A stretch of 64,000 bases of DNA from Lewinellaceae bacterium (GCA_016708875.1 JADJFA010000001.1:752001-816000), one strand, 5' to 3'. Shown: positions 7,425 through 16,446, counted from the first letter of the stretch. Translations and numbers: made by a program. The notes: generated from the letters alone by a model not told the origin.

Positions 7425-8006
7425 TTACTTCTTAGCGGCAAGTGAAACCTGAAGGTCAAACTCGTCGTAGATGGTCTTGTCGCCCAAACCATCGAAGAAA
7501 GAACCAGAGCCGTATTTCATATTAAACTCCGAACGGTCAATGGTGATTTTACCGGAAGCATTCACCATACCATTGGCTTCTGCCACATTGGCAAAGAATT
7601 TCACTTCTTTCGTAGTGCCTTTGATCGTAAGGTTGCCCAGGATTTTATAGTTGCCTTTCGTGTCTTGCGGAATTGCTTTTGTTATTACAAAGGAAGCCGT
7701 TGGGTAGGAAGCAGCACCCAAAAAGTCATCGCTTTTGAGGTGACCAACGAGTTTGCCGGCATATTCGCCTTCTAGATCCGTGCATGTGATGCTGTTGACA
7801 TCAATATCAAAAGAACCACCTGTGAGCATACCACCGTCAGTAGTAAGTGTGCCGTTTTTGATTTTTACAGTGCCAGTATGCTTGCCAGTTACTTTATAGC
7901 CCGTCCAAACGACTACACTATTCTGTGTATCAACTTTGTAGCTTGAAGGGACTTTAGCGGCCATTACCAGCAGGGCCAAAAGGGGGAGAAAGAGTAGTTT
8001 CTTCAT
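7425..8006 (-). CDS. Periplasmic YceI-family protein
   Basis: 193 aa. Signal peptide MKKLLFLPLLALLVMAA. The mature part is a YceI lipocalin-like barrel, known to hold isoprenoids or amphiphiles in other bacteria: YKVDTQNSVVVWTGYKVTGKHTG, SFDIDVNSITCTD, LKSDDFLGAASYPTASFVI and INRSEFNMKYGS-type strands (here TIDRSEFNMKYGSGSF). The ATG at 8006 begins the signal peptide. A near-match -7 box (TGCCTTTG, minus strand, 8061-8068) lies upstream. The window has a second, lipoprotein-type member at 19654. Ligand unknown. Confidence 0.9.
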   Translation of the reverse strand: MKKLLFLPLLALLVMAAKVPSSYKVDTQNSVVVWTGYKVTGKHTGTVKIKNGTLTTDGGMLTGGSFDIDVNSITCTDLEGEYAGKLVGHLKSDDFLGAASYPTASFVITKAIPQDTKGNYKILGNLTIKGTTKEVKFFANVAEANGMVNASGKITIDRSEFNMKYGSGSFFDGLGDKTIYDEFDLQVSLAAKK

Positions 8007-8172
8007 GTTAGAAAAAAAATTTAGGAATGATGAAAATTTTGAATTGAGGTATTGAGAACGCAAAGGCAAGAAAGATGTTCAAATTATTGGTGTTAAGACA
8101 CTTAGTTTAACTACGACTTAACAGCCAATCGGAATTTTTCAAAACATAATTTTTTTTTTCGGCAAGGAATTT

Positions 8173-8180
8173 TACCTTTG
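8173..8180 (+). promoter_or_regulatory. -7 box TACCTTTG of rplS
   Basis: TAnnTTTG match followed by GCGCC, 37 bp before the rplS ATG, with a T-rich tract upstream. Confidence 0.6.
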
Positions 8181-8217
8181 CGCCTCTTAATTTTGACCGT
8201 ATTCAAATTTCGATACA

Positions 8218-8586
8218 ATGAAAGAGTTGGAAGCCATAAAATTCGTTCATCAGCAAATGCTGACAGCGCCGAATTTCCCAGATTTCAAAACGGGCGATAC
8301 CGTTATTGTTACCTATAAGATTGTAGAAGGTGACAAAACCCGCGAGCAAGACTATCGCGGCGATGTGATTCAAATCAGTGGTCACGGACTTACCAAAACA
8401 TTTACCGTTCGCAAGATTTCTCACGGTGTAGGTGTGGAGCGTATCTTTTCATATTCCAATCCAAATGTTGCAGGAGTACAAGTGGTAAAACGTGGTCGTG
8501 TACGTCGTGCCCGCCTCTTTTATTTGCGTGGATTGGTAGGCAAAAAGGCCCGTATCAAAGAATTGAAGAAAAGCGTTGCGCATTAA
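8218..8586 (+). CDS. rplS: 50S ribosomal protein L19
   Basis: 122 aa, full length. Located at the 30S-50S interface. Family features: FKTGDTVIVTYKIVEGDK, DYRGDVIQISGHG, TFTVRKISHGVGVERIFSY and the basic C-terminus RRARLFYLRGLVGKKARIKE. It stands alone with its own promoter (8173) and terminator (8612), without the trmD/rimM neighbours found in many bacteria. Confidence 0.98.
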   Translation: MKELEAIKFVHQQMLTAPNFPDFKTGDTVIVTYKIVEGDKTREQDYRGDVIQISGHGLTKTFTVRKISHGVGVERIFSYSNPNVAGVQVVKRGRVRRARLFYLRGLVGKKARIKELKKSVAH

Positions 8587-8611
8587 TTTACAAAGCGCTT
8601 GATCTCTATGC

Positions 8612-8654
8612 CAATCGGGGCTGTCACAGTTTGTGACAGCCCCGATTGTTTTTT
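8612..8654 (+). terminator. Intrinsic terminator of rplS
   Basis: A 17-bp stem, CAATCGGGGCTGTCACA with its complement, a 3-base loop, then a T-tract at 8647-8654. Confidence 0.93.
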
Positions 8655-8679
8655 GAAATTTGGTGGTTCGACTTGGGGC

Positions 8680-9534
8680 TTACTTTTTATTGGAAAAGTT
8701 CTTTTCGTAAGATTCCCAAGGGGTCTTTTTGTGGCTATCTGACCCAAAATAATTGATAATGGCCTCCATCTTGGCTGCATCTTGATATCCGGGTACAGGT
8801 TGAATGAGTTGTTGGCTTTCATCTAAGAACACAACCGTTGGGAAAGACAGGCGGTTGTTGAGCCAAAGCGCTGCAAGTTCATGATAGCCACGGGAGCCAT
8901 TTTTCTTGAATTTATAAGTTTTGTCCTTGAAAACAATGTCCTGCTCCTGCTCCGCATTGAACTTTACCGGATAGTAGTGCTCATTTAAGTATTTCGCGAC
9001 TGTGGCATCCACAAAAGTGGTGGAGTCCATGTGTTTGCACCATCCACACCAATCCGTGTACAGATCCAAAAAAATCTTCCGTTTCTCCGTCTTGCTTTTT
9101 TCCAGGGCTTGTTCAAGGGTCATCCAGTTTACTTTGCCGCGCTCAGAGGATTTAAGTGGGCTTACCTTTTGTTTGGTGCCATTCGTACCGCCTTTTGCGG
9201 CAGTAGTGCTGGTTGGAGGGGCATAGGTAGCAGGACGATTCGCTTGTGCGTCAGAAGGGCGTACTGCCCTGTCTTGAGCGGGTCGTTTCACCGTTGCGTT
9301 ACCATAAGTAGTAGTGGCAGCGCGGTTTTGGGAAACCTGAGGAGTTGTGTTGCGATCATTGGCCTGGGAAGAAGGGGCAGCAGGGCTTGTCTTGGCGGCC
9401 TTCGGAGCAGTTGTGCTGGGCGCAAGCGTTGTTTGCGGAGTGGTGCTACTTCCATTACGCCCCTTCGTGCCTTGGGCAAAAAGCACAGAGCAGGAGAAAC
9501 TGACGATTATTAAAACTATAAGGAGTCTGCTCAT
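8680..9534 (-). CDS. Secreted thioredoxin-fold protein with low-complexity linker
   Basis: 284 aa. Signal peptide MSRLLIVLIIVSFSCSVLFA. Residues about 22-125 are a Thr/Pro/Ala/Gln-rich linker (TTPQTTLAPSTTAPKAAK and similar). Residues about 135-265 form a thioredoxin fold of the DUF255/thioredoxin_7 kind: KRKIFLDLYTDWCGWCKHMD with a CGWC redox motif, then a cis-proline strand RLSFPTVVFLDE. It probably works as a periplasmic disulfide reductase or oxidoreductase; the substrate is unknown. It lies downstream of gldE on the same strand, where gldD is often found in relatives. Its own -7 box is at 9573. Confidence 0.85.
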   Translation of the reverse strand: MSRLLIVLIIVSFSCSVLFAQGTKGRNGSSTTPQTTLAPSTTAPKAAKTSPAAPSSQANDRNTTPQVSQNRAATTTYGNATVKRPAQDRAVRPSDAQANRPATYAPPTSTTAAKGGTNGTKQKVSPLKSSERGKVNWMTLEQALEKSKTEKRKIFLDLYTDWCGWCKHMDSTTFVDATVAKYLNEHYYPVKFNAEQEQDIVFKDKTYKFKKNGSRGYHELAALWLNNRLSFPTVVFLDESQQLIQPVPGYQDAAKMEAIINYFGSDSHKKTPWESYEKNFSNKK

Positions 9535-9572
9535 TAGACGGTTGTGTATGTTTGGATCGGACGATTAGTGAA

Positions 9573-9580
9573 CAAAAGTA
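9573..9580 (-). promoter_or_regulatory. -7 box TACTTTTG of the thioredoxin-like gene
   Basis: Minus-strand TAnnTTTG match, 38 bp before the ATG at 9534. Confidence 0.55.
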
Positions 9581-9661
9581 CCACGTCTGAAACTGAAAAA
9601 CCTACAAGCGTCACCCCCCATCTGCTTACTTTAAAAGAACTTTAAGGAAAAGACAGCTCCT

Positions 9662-10933
9662 TCAAGAATGGGGCTGTTTCGGAAGGCTTAGTTTTAACTG
9701 TTCAATCCGGCGTTTGTCCGCAATGGTAACCGTGAGTAAAAACCCGTTCCATGCCACCTCTGTTCCGATTAAAGGAATATCTCCACGTATTTCCAACGCA
9801 AGTCCGGCGAGCGTATCTGAAGTGCCTCGTATGGCATCAAATGTCCCTGGAGCGAGGCCAGAAAGTCGGCACACATCATTCAGAAGAGTCTGGCCCTCAA
9901 ACAGATAGTTGAAATCGTCTATTTTACGGTAGCGAATCTCGCTTTCCTCGTCAAACTCATCACGGATGTCGCCGGTTACTTCTTCAAGTATATCTTCCAT
10001 GGTGACAATGCCTGCAATGCCGCCATATTCGTCTACAACAACTGCCATGTGCATCTTTTGGTGTTTAAATTCTTGAAGCAGTTCGCTACCGCGTTTTGCT
10101 TCTGGTACCATGAGCACATTGGTTCGAATAAGCGGTTGCCATTCAAAATTTTCATCCTTGTCCAAATGCGGTATCAGGTCTTTCACATAAAGGATACCCG
10201 TAACGTTGTCCAAATCTTCGTCGTGCACCGGCAAGCGTGAAAACTCCGACTGACGCACCACTTCTAGCAGCTCATGGAATCCTGTTCGGAAATCTACAGA
10301 AACCACCTTGGAGCGTGGCTGCATTACTTGTTTAACGGTAACGTCCCCAAACTGGACGATGCTTTTCAGCAACTCCAATTCGCGTTTTTCACTAGCCGCA
10401 CTGATGCCATCGGAGCTGTTTCTATCTGACTCTTTGCCATGCCCCTGTGCTTCTGTAATTTTTTCTTTATGTGTGAAAACCTTGAAAACGGCTCTCCAAA
10501 AAAAGGCGAACCACCACAGGCGCTTCAATAATAGCGCAGCACGCCCCAACTTGTTTTTTTGAAAATCAAGTTTTTGCATGCCCCAAATAACAAGAGACAG
10601 GCCAAGCACTAAGCCAGTCCCTAATATTCCCCACACAAACTTGGGAGAAAGATTACTCCACTCCGAAAGCCCAAAAAGCCATTCATTGATTTCTCGTGAT
10701 TCATATACATAAAATGCAACAATAACCCCCGAAAGAGAGATCAGGAATATTCTCGCCAGTAAGAGTGCAGCTAAATTCGGGCGGATTTCAATACTCATGG
10801 AGGAGACCCTGCGAGCAGCGAGGCTATCCTCACTACGCAATGCGTCGAGATCATGAGACGAAACACTTACCAACGCTCGCTCGACCAACAGGCAAAGAAA
10901 ATATAGCAGGAAAATGAAAAATAGCCAGCCCAT
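9662..10933 (-). CDS. gldE: GldE-type CNNM/CorC transporter-like protein
   Basis: 423 aa membrane protein. About four hydrophobic segments lie within residues 1-150. A CBS pair follows (about 205-325: VKQVMQPRSKVVSVD, FSRLPVHDEDLDNVTGILYVKDL, VVVDEYGGIAGIVTMEDILEEVTGDI). The C-terminal part is a CorC/HlyC domain (about 335-420). The mutY-ssb-gldE order upstream is the usual Bacteroidota arrangement for gldE, the gliding-motility gene, which justifies the symbol. In many relatives gldD follows; here it does not. The expected role is in lipid or ion handling linked to gliding or T9SS; the actual substrate is unknown. Confidence 0.85.
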   Translation of the reverse strand: MGWLFFIFLLYFLCLLVERALVSVSSHDLDALRSEDSLAARRVSSMSIEIRPNLAALLLARIFLISLSGVIVAFYVYESREINEWLFGLSEWSNLSPKFVWGILGTGLVLGLSLVIWGMQKLDFQKNKLGRAALLLKRLWWFAFFWRAVFKVFTHKEKITEAQGHGKESDRNSSDGISAASEKRELELLKSIVQFGDVTVKQVMQPRSKVVSVDFRTGFHELLEVVRQSEFSRLPVHDEDLDNVTGILYVKDLIPHLDKDENFEWQPLIRTNVLMVPEAKRGSELLQEFKHQKMHMAVVVDEYGGIAGIVTMEDILEEVTGDIRDEFDEESEIRYRKIDDFNYLFEGQTLLNDVCRLSGLAPGTFDAIRGTSDTLAGLALEIRGDIPLIGTEVAWNGFLLTVTIADKRRIEQLKLSLPKQPHS

Positions 10934-10957
10934 ACGTTTGGTTGGAGGCTGTCTTTA

Positions 10958-11076
10958 AAGTTGATGAAGGTTTATAGGGTTTATAAAGGTTGATACTTGA
11001 CCTCTAAAAACAGAAAAATCTATCATTGAGCAATATTATCAGCCCTTATCAACCCTATAAACAATCATCAACCTTC
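10958..11076. repeat. Long inverted repeat between ssb and gldE
   Basis: The left arm (about 10958-10995) has GTTGATGAAGGTTTATAGGG-type units. The right arm (about 11046-11075) has CCCTATAAACAATCATCAAC. About 25 bp pair with few mismatches, around a roughly 50-base AT-rich loop. It lies between two same-strand genes. Confidence 0.75.
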
Positions 11077-11095
11077 TTAGACGATCACCTCAATT

Positions 11096-11563
11096 TTAGA
11101 ACGGCAAATCATCGCCTTCGGTAGCCGGGGGGGCATCTACAGGCATAGAACGAGCGTCTACCGCTTCTGCACCACGGTTGCTAGGCATGACCGCTGGCTC
11201 GCTGTTCGGAATACGGCTTTCGTAGCCGTTGCTACCGCCTTCACGTTTGTCAAGTAGACGGAACGTAGCCGCCACGATGTCAGTCAGGTTTTTTTCTACG
11301 CCCTCTTTATCGGTGTATTTCCGATAAGAGATTTTACCTTCTACGTACACCGTGCTTCCTTTTTTCAAAATTTTGGCGCGTTCGGCAAGATCGCGCCACA
11401 CGACTACATTGTGCCATTCTGTTTGGCTCTGCCAGTTGCCATCTTTGTCTTTGTAGTTTTCATTGGTGGCAACAGAGAAACGACCCACTGGGGTGCCGTT
11501 TTCCAAAGTGCGGATGTCAGGATCTCCGCCGAGGTGCCCGACGAGGGTTACTTTGTTAATCAT
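11096..11563 (-). CDS. ssb: Single-stranded DNA-binding protein
   Basis: 155 aa. OB fold at residues 1-110 (MINKVTLVGHLGGDPDIR, GRFSVATNENYKDKDG, TEWHNVVVWRDLAERA, GSTVYVEGKISYRKYTDKEG). A short flexible tail ends in the acidic tip DDLPF, which binds partner proteins of replication and repair. The ATG at 11563 is chosen because it gives the conserved MINKVTLVG start; the open frame runs upstream into mutY. The -7 box TAACTTTG at 11611 lies at the mutY end, so ssb can be expressed apart from mutY. Confidence 0.97.
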   Translation of the reverse strand: MINKVTLVGHLGGDPDIRTLENGTPVGRFSVATNENYKDKDGNWQSQTEWHNVVVWRDLAERAKILKKGSTVYVEGKISYRKYTDKEGVEKNLTDIVAATFRLLDKREGGSNGYESRIPNSEPAVMPSNRGAEAVDARSMPVDAPPATEGDDLPF

Positions 11564-11604
11564 AAGCTTGGTAATTTTGTTTAAACGTGATTTGATTGAA
11601 AAGT

Positions 11605-12681
11605 TCAATTCAAAGTTAGCACAATGTTTTGTAAATAACAATCAATCACCCTTGGAAAAGCAATATTTTTTTTCAATTCTTTTCGGTCAATTCGCTTACA
11701 GCCTTCAAACAAAGGATTTTGAAAAACCACCGCAGGAACATCGTCTGCCAGATCAATTTCAAAAAAGACTGCCGTGACCGCTTGATGGGTTAATAATTGT
11801 TTAAACGGCGCCGACTCTCGAATGGTCTCAACACCAAAATCTGAGGCTTGAACCGGGCCTTCCACCTGTGGGAACTCCCATAGCCCACGCCAAATATCCT
11901 TCCCTGTACGCTTTCGCACGAAGACATGCCCTTGATGGTTGATAATCAGATAATGAAATAGCCGCTTCTTTTTGACCAATCCTTTTGATTTCAAGGGCAA
12001 TTCTGCCACTTTATCCATCAAAAACGCTTGGCATTCGGATTGAAGGGGACAGACAGTACACCGCGCTTGTTGGGCCGTACAGCAAGTTGCCCCAAAATCC
12101 ATTATGGCCTGATTGTGTGCAGCAGGACAACCTGGGTCGAGTAATTTTTGTGCGAGTGCAGTAAATTGTTTTTGCGCGGAAGGTGAGTCTGTAAGCGTTT
12201 CAATGCCAAAAAATCGAGCGAGCACCCGGTAAACATTTCCGTCCAGGACTGCATGGGGAAGCCCAAAGGCAAAGGAGGCAACAGCCGAGGCCGTGTAAGG
12301 CCCAACTCCTTTTAACGCGCGGATGCCTTCATAAGTAGTAGGGAACACACCATTAAGTTCATTGGCGATATGCTTGGCTGCAGCGTGAAGGTTGCGGGCA
12401 CGGGAATAATAGCCCAGCCCCTCCCAAAGTTTCATTACATCATCTTCCTGAGCATCAGCAAGCTGCCGAACGCTGGGATATTTCGCTGCGAATTTTTGGT
12501 AATATGGCAAACCCTGCTCTACACGGGTCTGCTGCAAAATAATTTCAGAAAGCCAGATTTTGTAGGGGTCTCGCTCGCCTTTCCAAGGCATAGGGCGAGG
12601 ATTTTGCACAGACCAGTCCAATAAATTTTTTCGAAAAAAGGCTATTAAGCGATCGTTAATAGGGGAAGTCGGCTCAGGCAT
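11605..12681 (-). CDS. mutY: A/G-specific adenine DNA glycosylase
   Basis: 358 aa base-excision repair enzyme that removes A opposite 8-oxoG. The HhH-GPD domain occupies about 20-215, with the catalytic Glu in SEIILQQTRVEQ, the hairpin LKGVGPYTASAVASFAFG, and the catalytic Asp in LDGNVYRVLARFF. A 4Fe-4S cluster loop follows (CCTAQQARCTVCPLQSEC, about 197-214). The C-terminal Nudix-like domain (about 235-358) recognises 8-oxoG. It overlaps the upstream HD gene by 8 bp, suggesting translational coupling. Confidence 0.97.
   Translation of the reverse strand: MPEPTSPINDRLIAFFRKNLLDWSVQNPRPMPWKGERDPYKIWLSEIILQQTRVEQGLPYYQKFAAKYPSVRQLADAQEDDVMKLWEGLGYYSRARNLHAAAKHIANELNGVFPTTYEGIRALKGVGPYTASAVASFAFGLPHAVLDGNVYRVLARFFGIETLTDSPSAQKQFTALAQKLLDPGCPAAHNQAIMDFGATCCTAQQARCTVCPLQSECQAFLMDKVAELPLKSKGLVKKKRLFHYLIINHQGHVFVRKRTGKDIWRGLWEFPQVEGPVQASDFGVETIRESAPFKQLLTHQAVTAVFFEIDLADDVPAVVFQNPLFEGCKRIDRKELKKNIAFPRVIDCYLQNIVLTLN
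11611..11618 (-). promoter_or_regulatory. -7 box TAACTTTG of ssb
   Basis: Minus-strand TAnnTTTG match 48 bp before the ssb ATG, located inside the last codons of mutY. Confidence 0.5.
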
Positions 12682-13264
12682 ACGTCGCTACGAGATCTTT
12701 TAAATCATCCAGATAGCGTCGTTTCACTGGCTCACGCAGCATTTTGTTGGTGCGTGTGTGGAAACGGTGGGAGCTTAGGAAACTGACTTGGAGACGATTC
12801 CATGATTGCTCGTCATTGATGAGGCTGTAGGCCTGAAGTTCTTCAAAAAGCGTTTCACCGATGGCAAAAAAGTCGTCACGTCCGAGATAATCGAGGTCTG
12901 CATCACAGAGGATTTCTTCCAGAAGTGTGCCGGGCGATTGAGGTATTTTTGTAGACATGATCATACCGCAGATACATTCTATATCTGCGGGCTTGTAGCC
13001 GAATTTTGGCAAAGCTTCCCGAACTAAAATACAGCCCTCTGCCTCATGCCCGGCATGTTTATTTTTGACAAAACCAGCATCGTGAAAAAGGGCAGCGGTT
13101 TTAACCAGCACCCTGTCATGTTCGCTCACACCCTCGCTATCGCAGAGCTCCGCCGACATTTTCAGGACGTCGAGCGTATGGTGTAACCCATGGTACACCA
13201 ATCGGTCAGAAAGCTCGTCGCGGAGTTTGGTAAGGATAAATTTCTTGGCAGCGCGATAATCCAT
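12674..13264 (-). CDS. HD-domain phosphohydrolase
   Basis: 196 aa. HD signature in order: YHGLHHTLDVLKMS (first His), KTAALFHDAGFVKNKHAGHE (His-Asp pair and third His), and CDADLDYLGRDDF (last Asp). The family are metal-dependent phosphohydrolases of nucleotides or signalling nucleotides; the substrate cannot be read from the sequence. It is the first gene of the group leading to mutY (8-bp overlap). Confidence 0.85.
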   Translation of the reverse strand: MDYRAAKKFILTKLRDELSDRLVYHGLHHTLDVLKMSAELCDSEGVSEHDRVLVKTAALFHDAGFVKNKHAGHEAEGCILVREALPKFGYKPADIECICGMIMSTKIPQSPGTLLEEILCDADLDYLGRDDFFAIGETLFEELQAYSLINDEQSWNRLQVSFLSSHRFHTRTNKMLREPVKRRYLDDLKDLVATYA

Positions 13265-13445
13265 GTGTGGTGTGCAGTCGTCAATCGGGTTTCAAGTATG
13301 GGAGTAACGCAGCCAGTTTTAAATTGTTGGTCGGAGCGCAGCCCAAAAATGCGGGTTTTCTCAAAACTTGTGTGGTTCCCAGAAAAATATTTTCCCCGAG
13401 CAGCCAATTTTGTGCCGAATTGAAAATCAACACGATACTTTTCAA

Positions 13446-13453
13446 CACCTTTG
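13446..13453 (+). promoter_or_regulatory. Probable -7 box CACCTTTG of the DUF937 gene
   Basis: One mismatch to TAnnTTTG, followed by GCG. It leaves a leader of about 95 bases before the ATG. The rest of the 291-bp gap 13265-13555 shows no other clear structure. Confidence 0.4.
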
Positions 13454-13555
13454 CGTCATAGTGCGGCTTTCGCAATCGGGGACAAAATTCCTGCTTAGGC
13501 AATTACCCTGGAAAAGCATTTCAATTCTTTTAACAATCAATCTAAGTTTCTGATT

Positions 13556-14188
13556 ATGAACTTAATGGACATCCTTCAAGGACAAGTTTCCGATGAGATG
13601 CTCGGCCAACTCTCTGAACACATTGGTGCCGCGCCTGAACAAACAGCTCAGGCAACCAACAGTATCTTTGCCACGCTGTTGGGCGGACTAGCCAACAATG
13701 TCACCGACCAAGGCGGCCTCTCTGCCCTTGGTGCCGCGCTTGACCGTGACCATGATGGTTCCATGCTCGACGATCTCGCAGGCATGGTGGGTGGAATGTT
13801 GCAAGGTGACGGCCAGGAATCAAGGGCTACCAACGGACTCGGCATGCTCAAACACATCCTCGGCGACCGTCAGGAAGTAGCTGCTGAGCAAATTGGTCAG
13901 TCTTCTGGCCTCAGTGCAGGTCAAATAATGAAACTCCTGCCTATCCTCGCACCTATCGTAATGAGCGTATTGGGTAAGACCAAAAGTTCTGGTGGGCTTG
14001 ACCTCGGTAGCCTTGCAGGTGTGCTCATGGGGAGCGCCCAACAAGCCCAACAACAAAATGGCATGGGCGATTTGCTTGGCAATATCCTTGGCTCTGTGAT
14101 GGGCGGCGGACAACAACAGCAACAACCACAACAACAGGGTGGTGACTTGCTCGGCGGTTTACTGGGCGGGCTATTTGGGAAAAGGTAA
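13556..14188 (+). CDS. DUF937-domain protein with Gln/Gly-rich tail
   Basis: 210 aa, no signal peptide. DUF937 covers about 1-165: MDILQGQVSDEMLGQLSEHI, NSIFATLLGGLANNV, and GLSAGQIMKLLPILAPIVMSVLGK, a strongly hydrophobic helix. The tail is QQAQQQNG, then QQQQQPQQQG and GGDLLGGLLGGLFGKR. Function unknown for the family. The ATG at 13565 (MDIL) is an alternative start. A strong terminator follows at 14221. Confidence 0.85.
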   Translation: MNLMDILQGQVSDEMLGQLSEHIGAAPEQTAQATNSIFATLLGGLANNVTDQGGLSALGAALDRDHDGSMLDDLAGMVGGMLQGDGQESRATNGLGMLKHILGDRQEVAAEQIGQSSGLSAGQIMKLLPILAPIVMSVLGKTKSSGGLDLGSLAGVLMGSAQQAQQQNGMGDLLGNILGSVMGGGQQQQQPQQQGGDLLGGLLGGLFGKR

Positions 14189-14220
14189 TTTTTTGTAAGT
14201 TAAACTATCTGATTATAAGG

Positions 14221-14257
14221 CGCGGGCCTCGCATGTTGCGAGGCCCGCGTTGTTTTT
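14221..14257 (+). terminator. Intrinsic terminator after the DUF937 gene
   Basis: CGCGGGCCTCGCA pairs perfectly with TGCGAGGCCCGCG across a 3-base loop, followed by a T-rich tract. On the minus strand it may also end the Kazal gene. Confidence 0.92.
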
Positions 14258-14278
14258 AAACTAGGTGTAGATTCCAAA

Positions 14279-16297
14279 TCACCTGGCCACCACCAATTTC
14301 CGCACCGCCATTCCTTTGTCCGTCAATACTTGAAGCACATAAACCCCGGCCGGAAGTGCTTCTGTTTCAACTTCAAATGTGGAGGTCAATAGTCTTTTTT
14401 CCCACACCGTTTTCCCAAAAACATCAAATAATAGCGCCTGAAGCGGATTTGCACCAATCACGCTGACGTTCGCTAGAGAATGTGCCGGATTGGGCGATAT
14501 TTCCAGTTGAACTTGCTGGACATCTAGGTCCGTTGTTTTACTCGTGAAATTGACAAGAAAACAATAGGTATCCGTACAAGTCCCTGCGAAATTGCTGATT
14601 TCCAGACATATTTGATAGATCCCGGGAGCGGGGTAGGTATGTGTTACTGTGTCGAAAACACCCGGATGCAACGGGGATCCGTCACCAAAATTCAAACTGG
14701 AAGCCTCAGCATTTAGGGACAGGTTTTTAACCAGAATTGTTGTCCCGGAGAGTATTTCCACCTCAAATTGTGCCTTGCATTCCAGATTTTCACAACAAAC
14801 ACCCTTGGTCAAGGATCGCACACCGCCATAATAAATAGCATTACATTCATTATCATAGGTCACCTCATCGCAGCCACACACGGGATCGTAAATCTCAAAG
14901 CAAATTGCTGTTGAATCAATCCAGGCAGGATTCAAGCACTCATTGGGGCAGAGGCCGGGCGTCCAGGCGGTAATTCCGTTGTAGTATATTGCCACACATT
15001 CATTCGGGTAAGTGATTCCGTCGCAACCGCACACCGGGGCGTACACCGCAGGGCAAAGTATCGTCGGGTCAATCACCGTGGGGTCCACGCAGAGTTGTCC
15101 AGCCACGATTATTTTTTTACAAACCGTCCCACCACATTGCGTTCCGTCGGCAAAAAGCCCAGAAACGGTCAGGCATACGTCATACTCGCCTGGGTCAAGA
15201 AAATTGAGGGTGGGAGCTTCTTCCATGGAAGTTTGGCCATTTCCAAAGTCCCAAAACCAACTGCTGATGGTACCACCAGGAAATACAGATTGATCTGTAA
15301 AACTCCAGACGGTGAGTGAACCGCCCGTATTAGCACCCTCAAAATCAACGAATAAGTTGTTGCAGATGCTGCCACAGGCTCCTGGGGTCCAAGAGGTAAC
15401 GCCGCCGTGGTAGTAGGCGGCACAGGAATTGTCGTAGGTTACCCCGTCACAGCCGCACACCGGAATGTAAACCAACTGGCATGGAACGATGGTATCTATC
15501 TGCGTTGGCTCTACGCAAAGCGCTACAACATCAAATGCTCGACAAACCGTGCAAGTCTCCGGGCTGAAATCTCCCGTTGGGTAAGTGGCACAAAGCGTAT
15601 GCCTGCCTGGTTCATTAAAAAGATGTACAAAATCAAGCCCCGAACCAGTGGCTACGCCTGCATCAAGTGACCAGTTTACATAAAAAAAGAAGGGCGGGTC
15701 AATGTCGCCAAAATCAAATGCTGCGTGAAGGGTAGTCCCATTCAGTTCGTAATCGAATTCATAAAGGCAATTGTCAAAACAGTCACTAGGCACAGTTAAA
15801 ATTTGGCAAATTGTCTTTTCACATATCTGGCCATTGGGGCCAAGGGCTTTTACCGTAAGGCACACGATATAGTTGCCTGGAGCGGCGTATTCGTGTGTGG
15901 GATGCTGTTCGCTGGAATTATTACCATCACCGAAATCCCAAGCCCACTCGAGGATTTGCCCATTGGGAATACTGCTTTCGTCATTGAAGGCAACGGTGGT
16001 GGAATGGGTAATCAGGAATTCTAAAAACTTGACATTCAGTGTGTTGCAATCGCCTGCCGCGCATTCTCCAGCCGTCCAGGATGTGACGCCACCGAAATTG
16101 AGGGCTTCACAAGAATTGCCATAAGTCACCCCATCGCAACCGCAAACCGGGTCGAAAAGGGTGATACATATGGCATCAGGATTGATGAGCGAAGAGTCCA
16201 CGCAGCCTGTTTGGGCATGGAGCGGGTTGGTTTCAGCGGTAGCGGCGAGCATGCCAAGGAGCGCAATTAATCGGAAGAGATAGTTCATGTTGTTCAA
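14279..16297 (-). CDS. Secreted Kazal/PKD multidomain protein with T9SS sorting tail
   Basis: 672 aa. Signal peptide about 1-28 (LIALLGMLAATAETNPLHA). Four Kazal-like units share the core PVCGCDGVTY (about 48, 285, 425, 470), each followed by SC/EC and GVTSWTPGxC. Between them are PKD-type beta domains (WAWDFGDGNNSSEQHPTHEY and WFWDFGNGQTSMEEAPTLNF). The end is a type A T9SS sorting domain (LEISPNPAHSLANVSV, LLFDVFGKTVWEK, GVYVLQVL, VRKLVVAR). Kazal domains are classical serine-protease inhibitors; here they may only be structural. It is exported to the cell surface or medium. The ATG four codons later (MNYLF) is equally plausible. Confidence 0.87.
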   Translation of the reverse strand: MNNMNYLFRLIALLGMLAATAETNPLHAQTGCVDSSLINPDAICITLFDPVCGCDGVTYGNSCEALNFGGVTSWTAGECAAGDCNTLNVKFLEFLITHSTTVAFNDESSIPNGQILEWAWDFGDGNNSSEQHPTHEYAAPGNYIVCLTVKALGPNGQICEKTICQILTVPSDCFDNCLYEFDYELNGTTLHAAFDFGDIDPPFFFYVNWSLDAGVATGSGLDFVHLFNEPGRHTLCATYPTGDFSPETCTVCRAFDVVALCVEPTQIDTIVPCQLVYIPVCGCDGVTYDNSCAAYYHGGVTSWTPGACGSICNNLFVDFEGANTGGSLTVWSFTDQSVFPGGTISSWFWDFGNGQTSMEEAPTLNFLDPGEYDVCLTVSGLFADGTQCGGTVCKKIIVAGQLCVDPTVIDPTILCPAVYAPVCGCDGITYPNECVAIYYNGITAWTPGLCPNECLNPAWIDSTAICFEIYDPVCGCDEVTYDNECNAIYYGGVRSLTKGVCCENLECKAQFEVEILSGTTILVKNLSLNAEASSLNFGDGSPLHPGVFDTVTHTYPAPGIYQICLEISNFAGTCTDTYCFLVNFTSKTTDLDVQQVQLEISPNPAHSLANVSVIGANPLQALLFDVFGKTVWEKRLLTSTFEVETEALPAGVYVLQVLTDKGMAVRKLVVAR

Positions 16298-16446
16298 TTT
16301 TGAAATATTAAAAAATCGGATTCGGGAAGCAAGACAGCGGAGTGATTCCGGCCCGTTGGGCTGTGTCTTGTTTAGGTTTCGTTAAATATACTTGAACGCT
16401 GGTTCGCTCCGCAAGTTTATCTGTCAAAAAATGCCTGCAATCATTC

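Noticed and set aside
10933..10940. Plus-strand TACGTTTG as a promoter
   Set aside because: It matches the -7 consensus but points into minus-strand genes with nothing to transcribe; probably chance.
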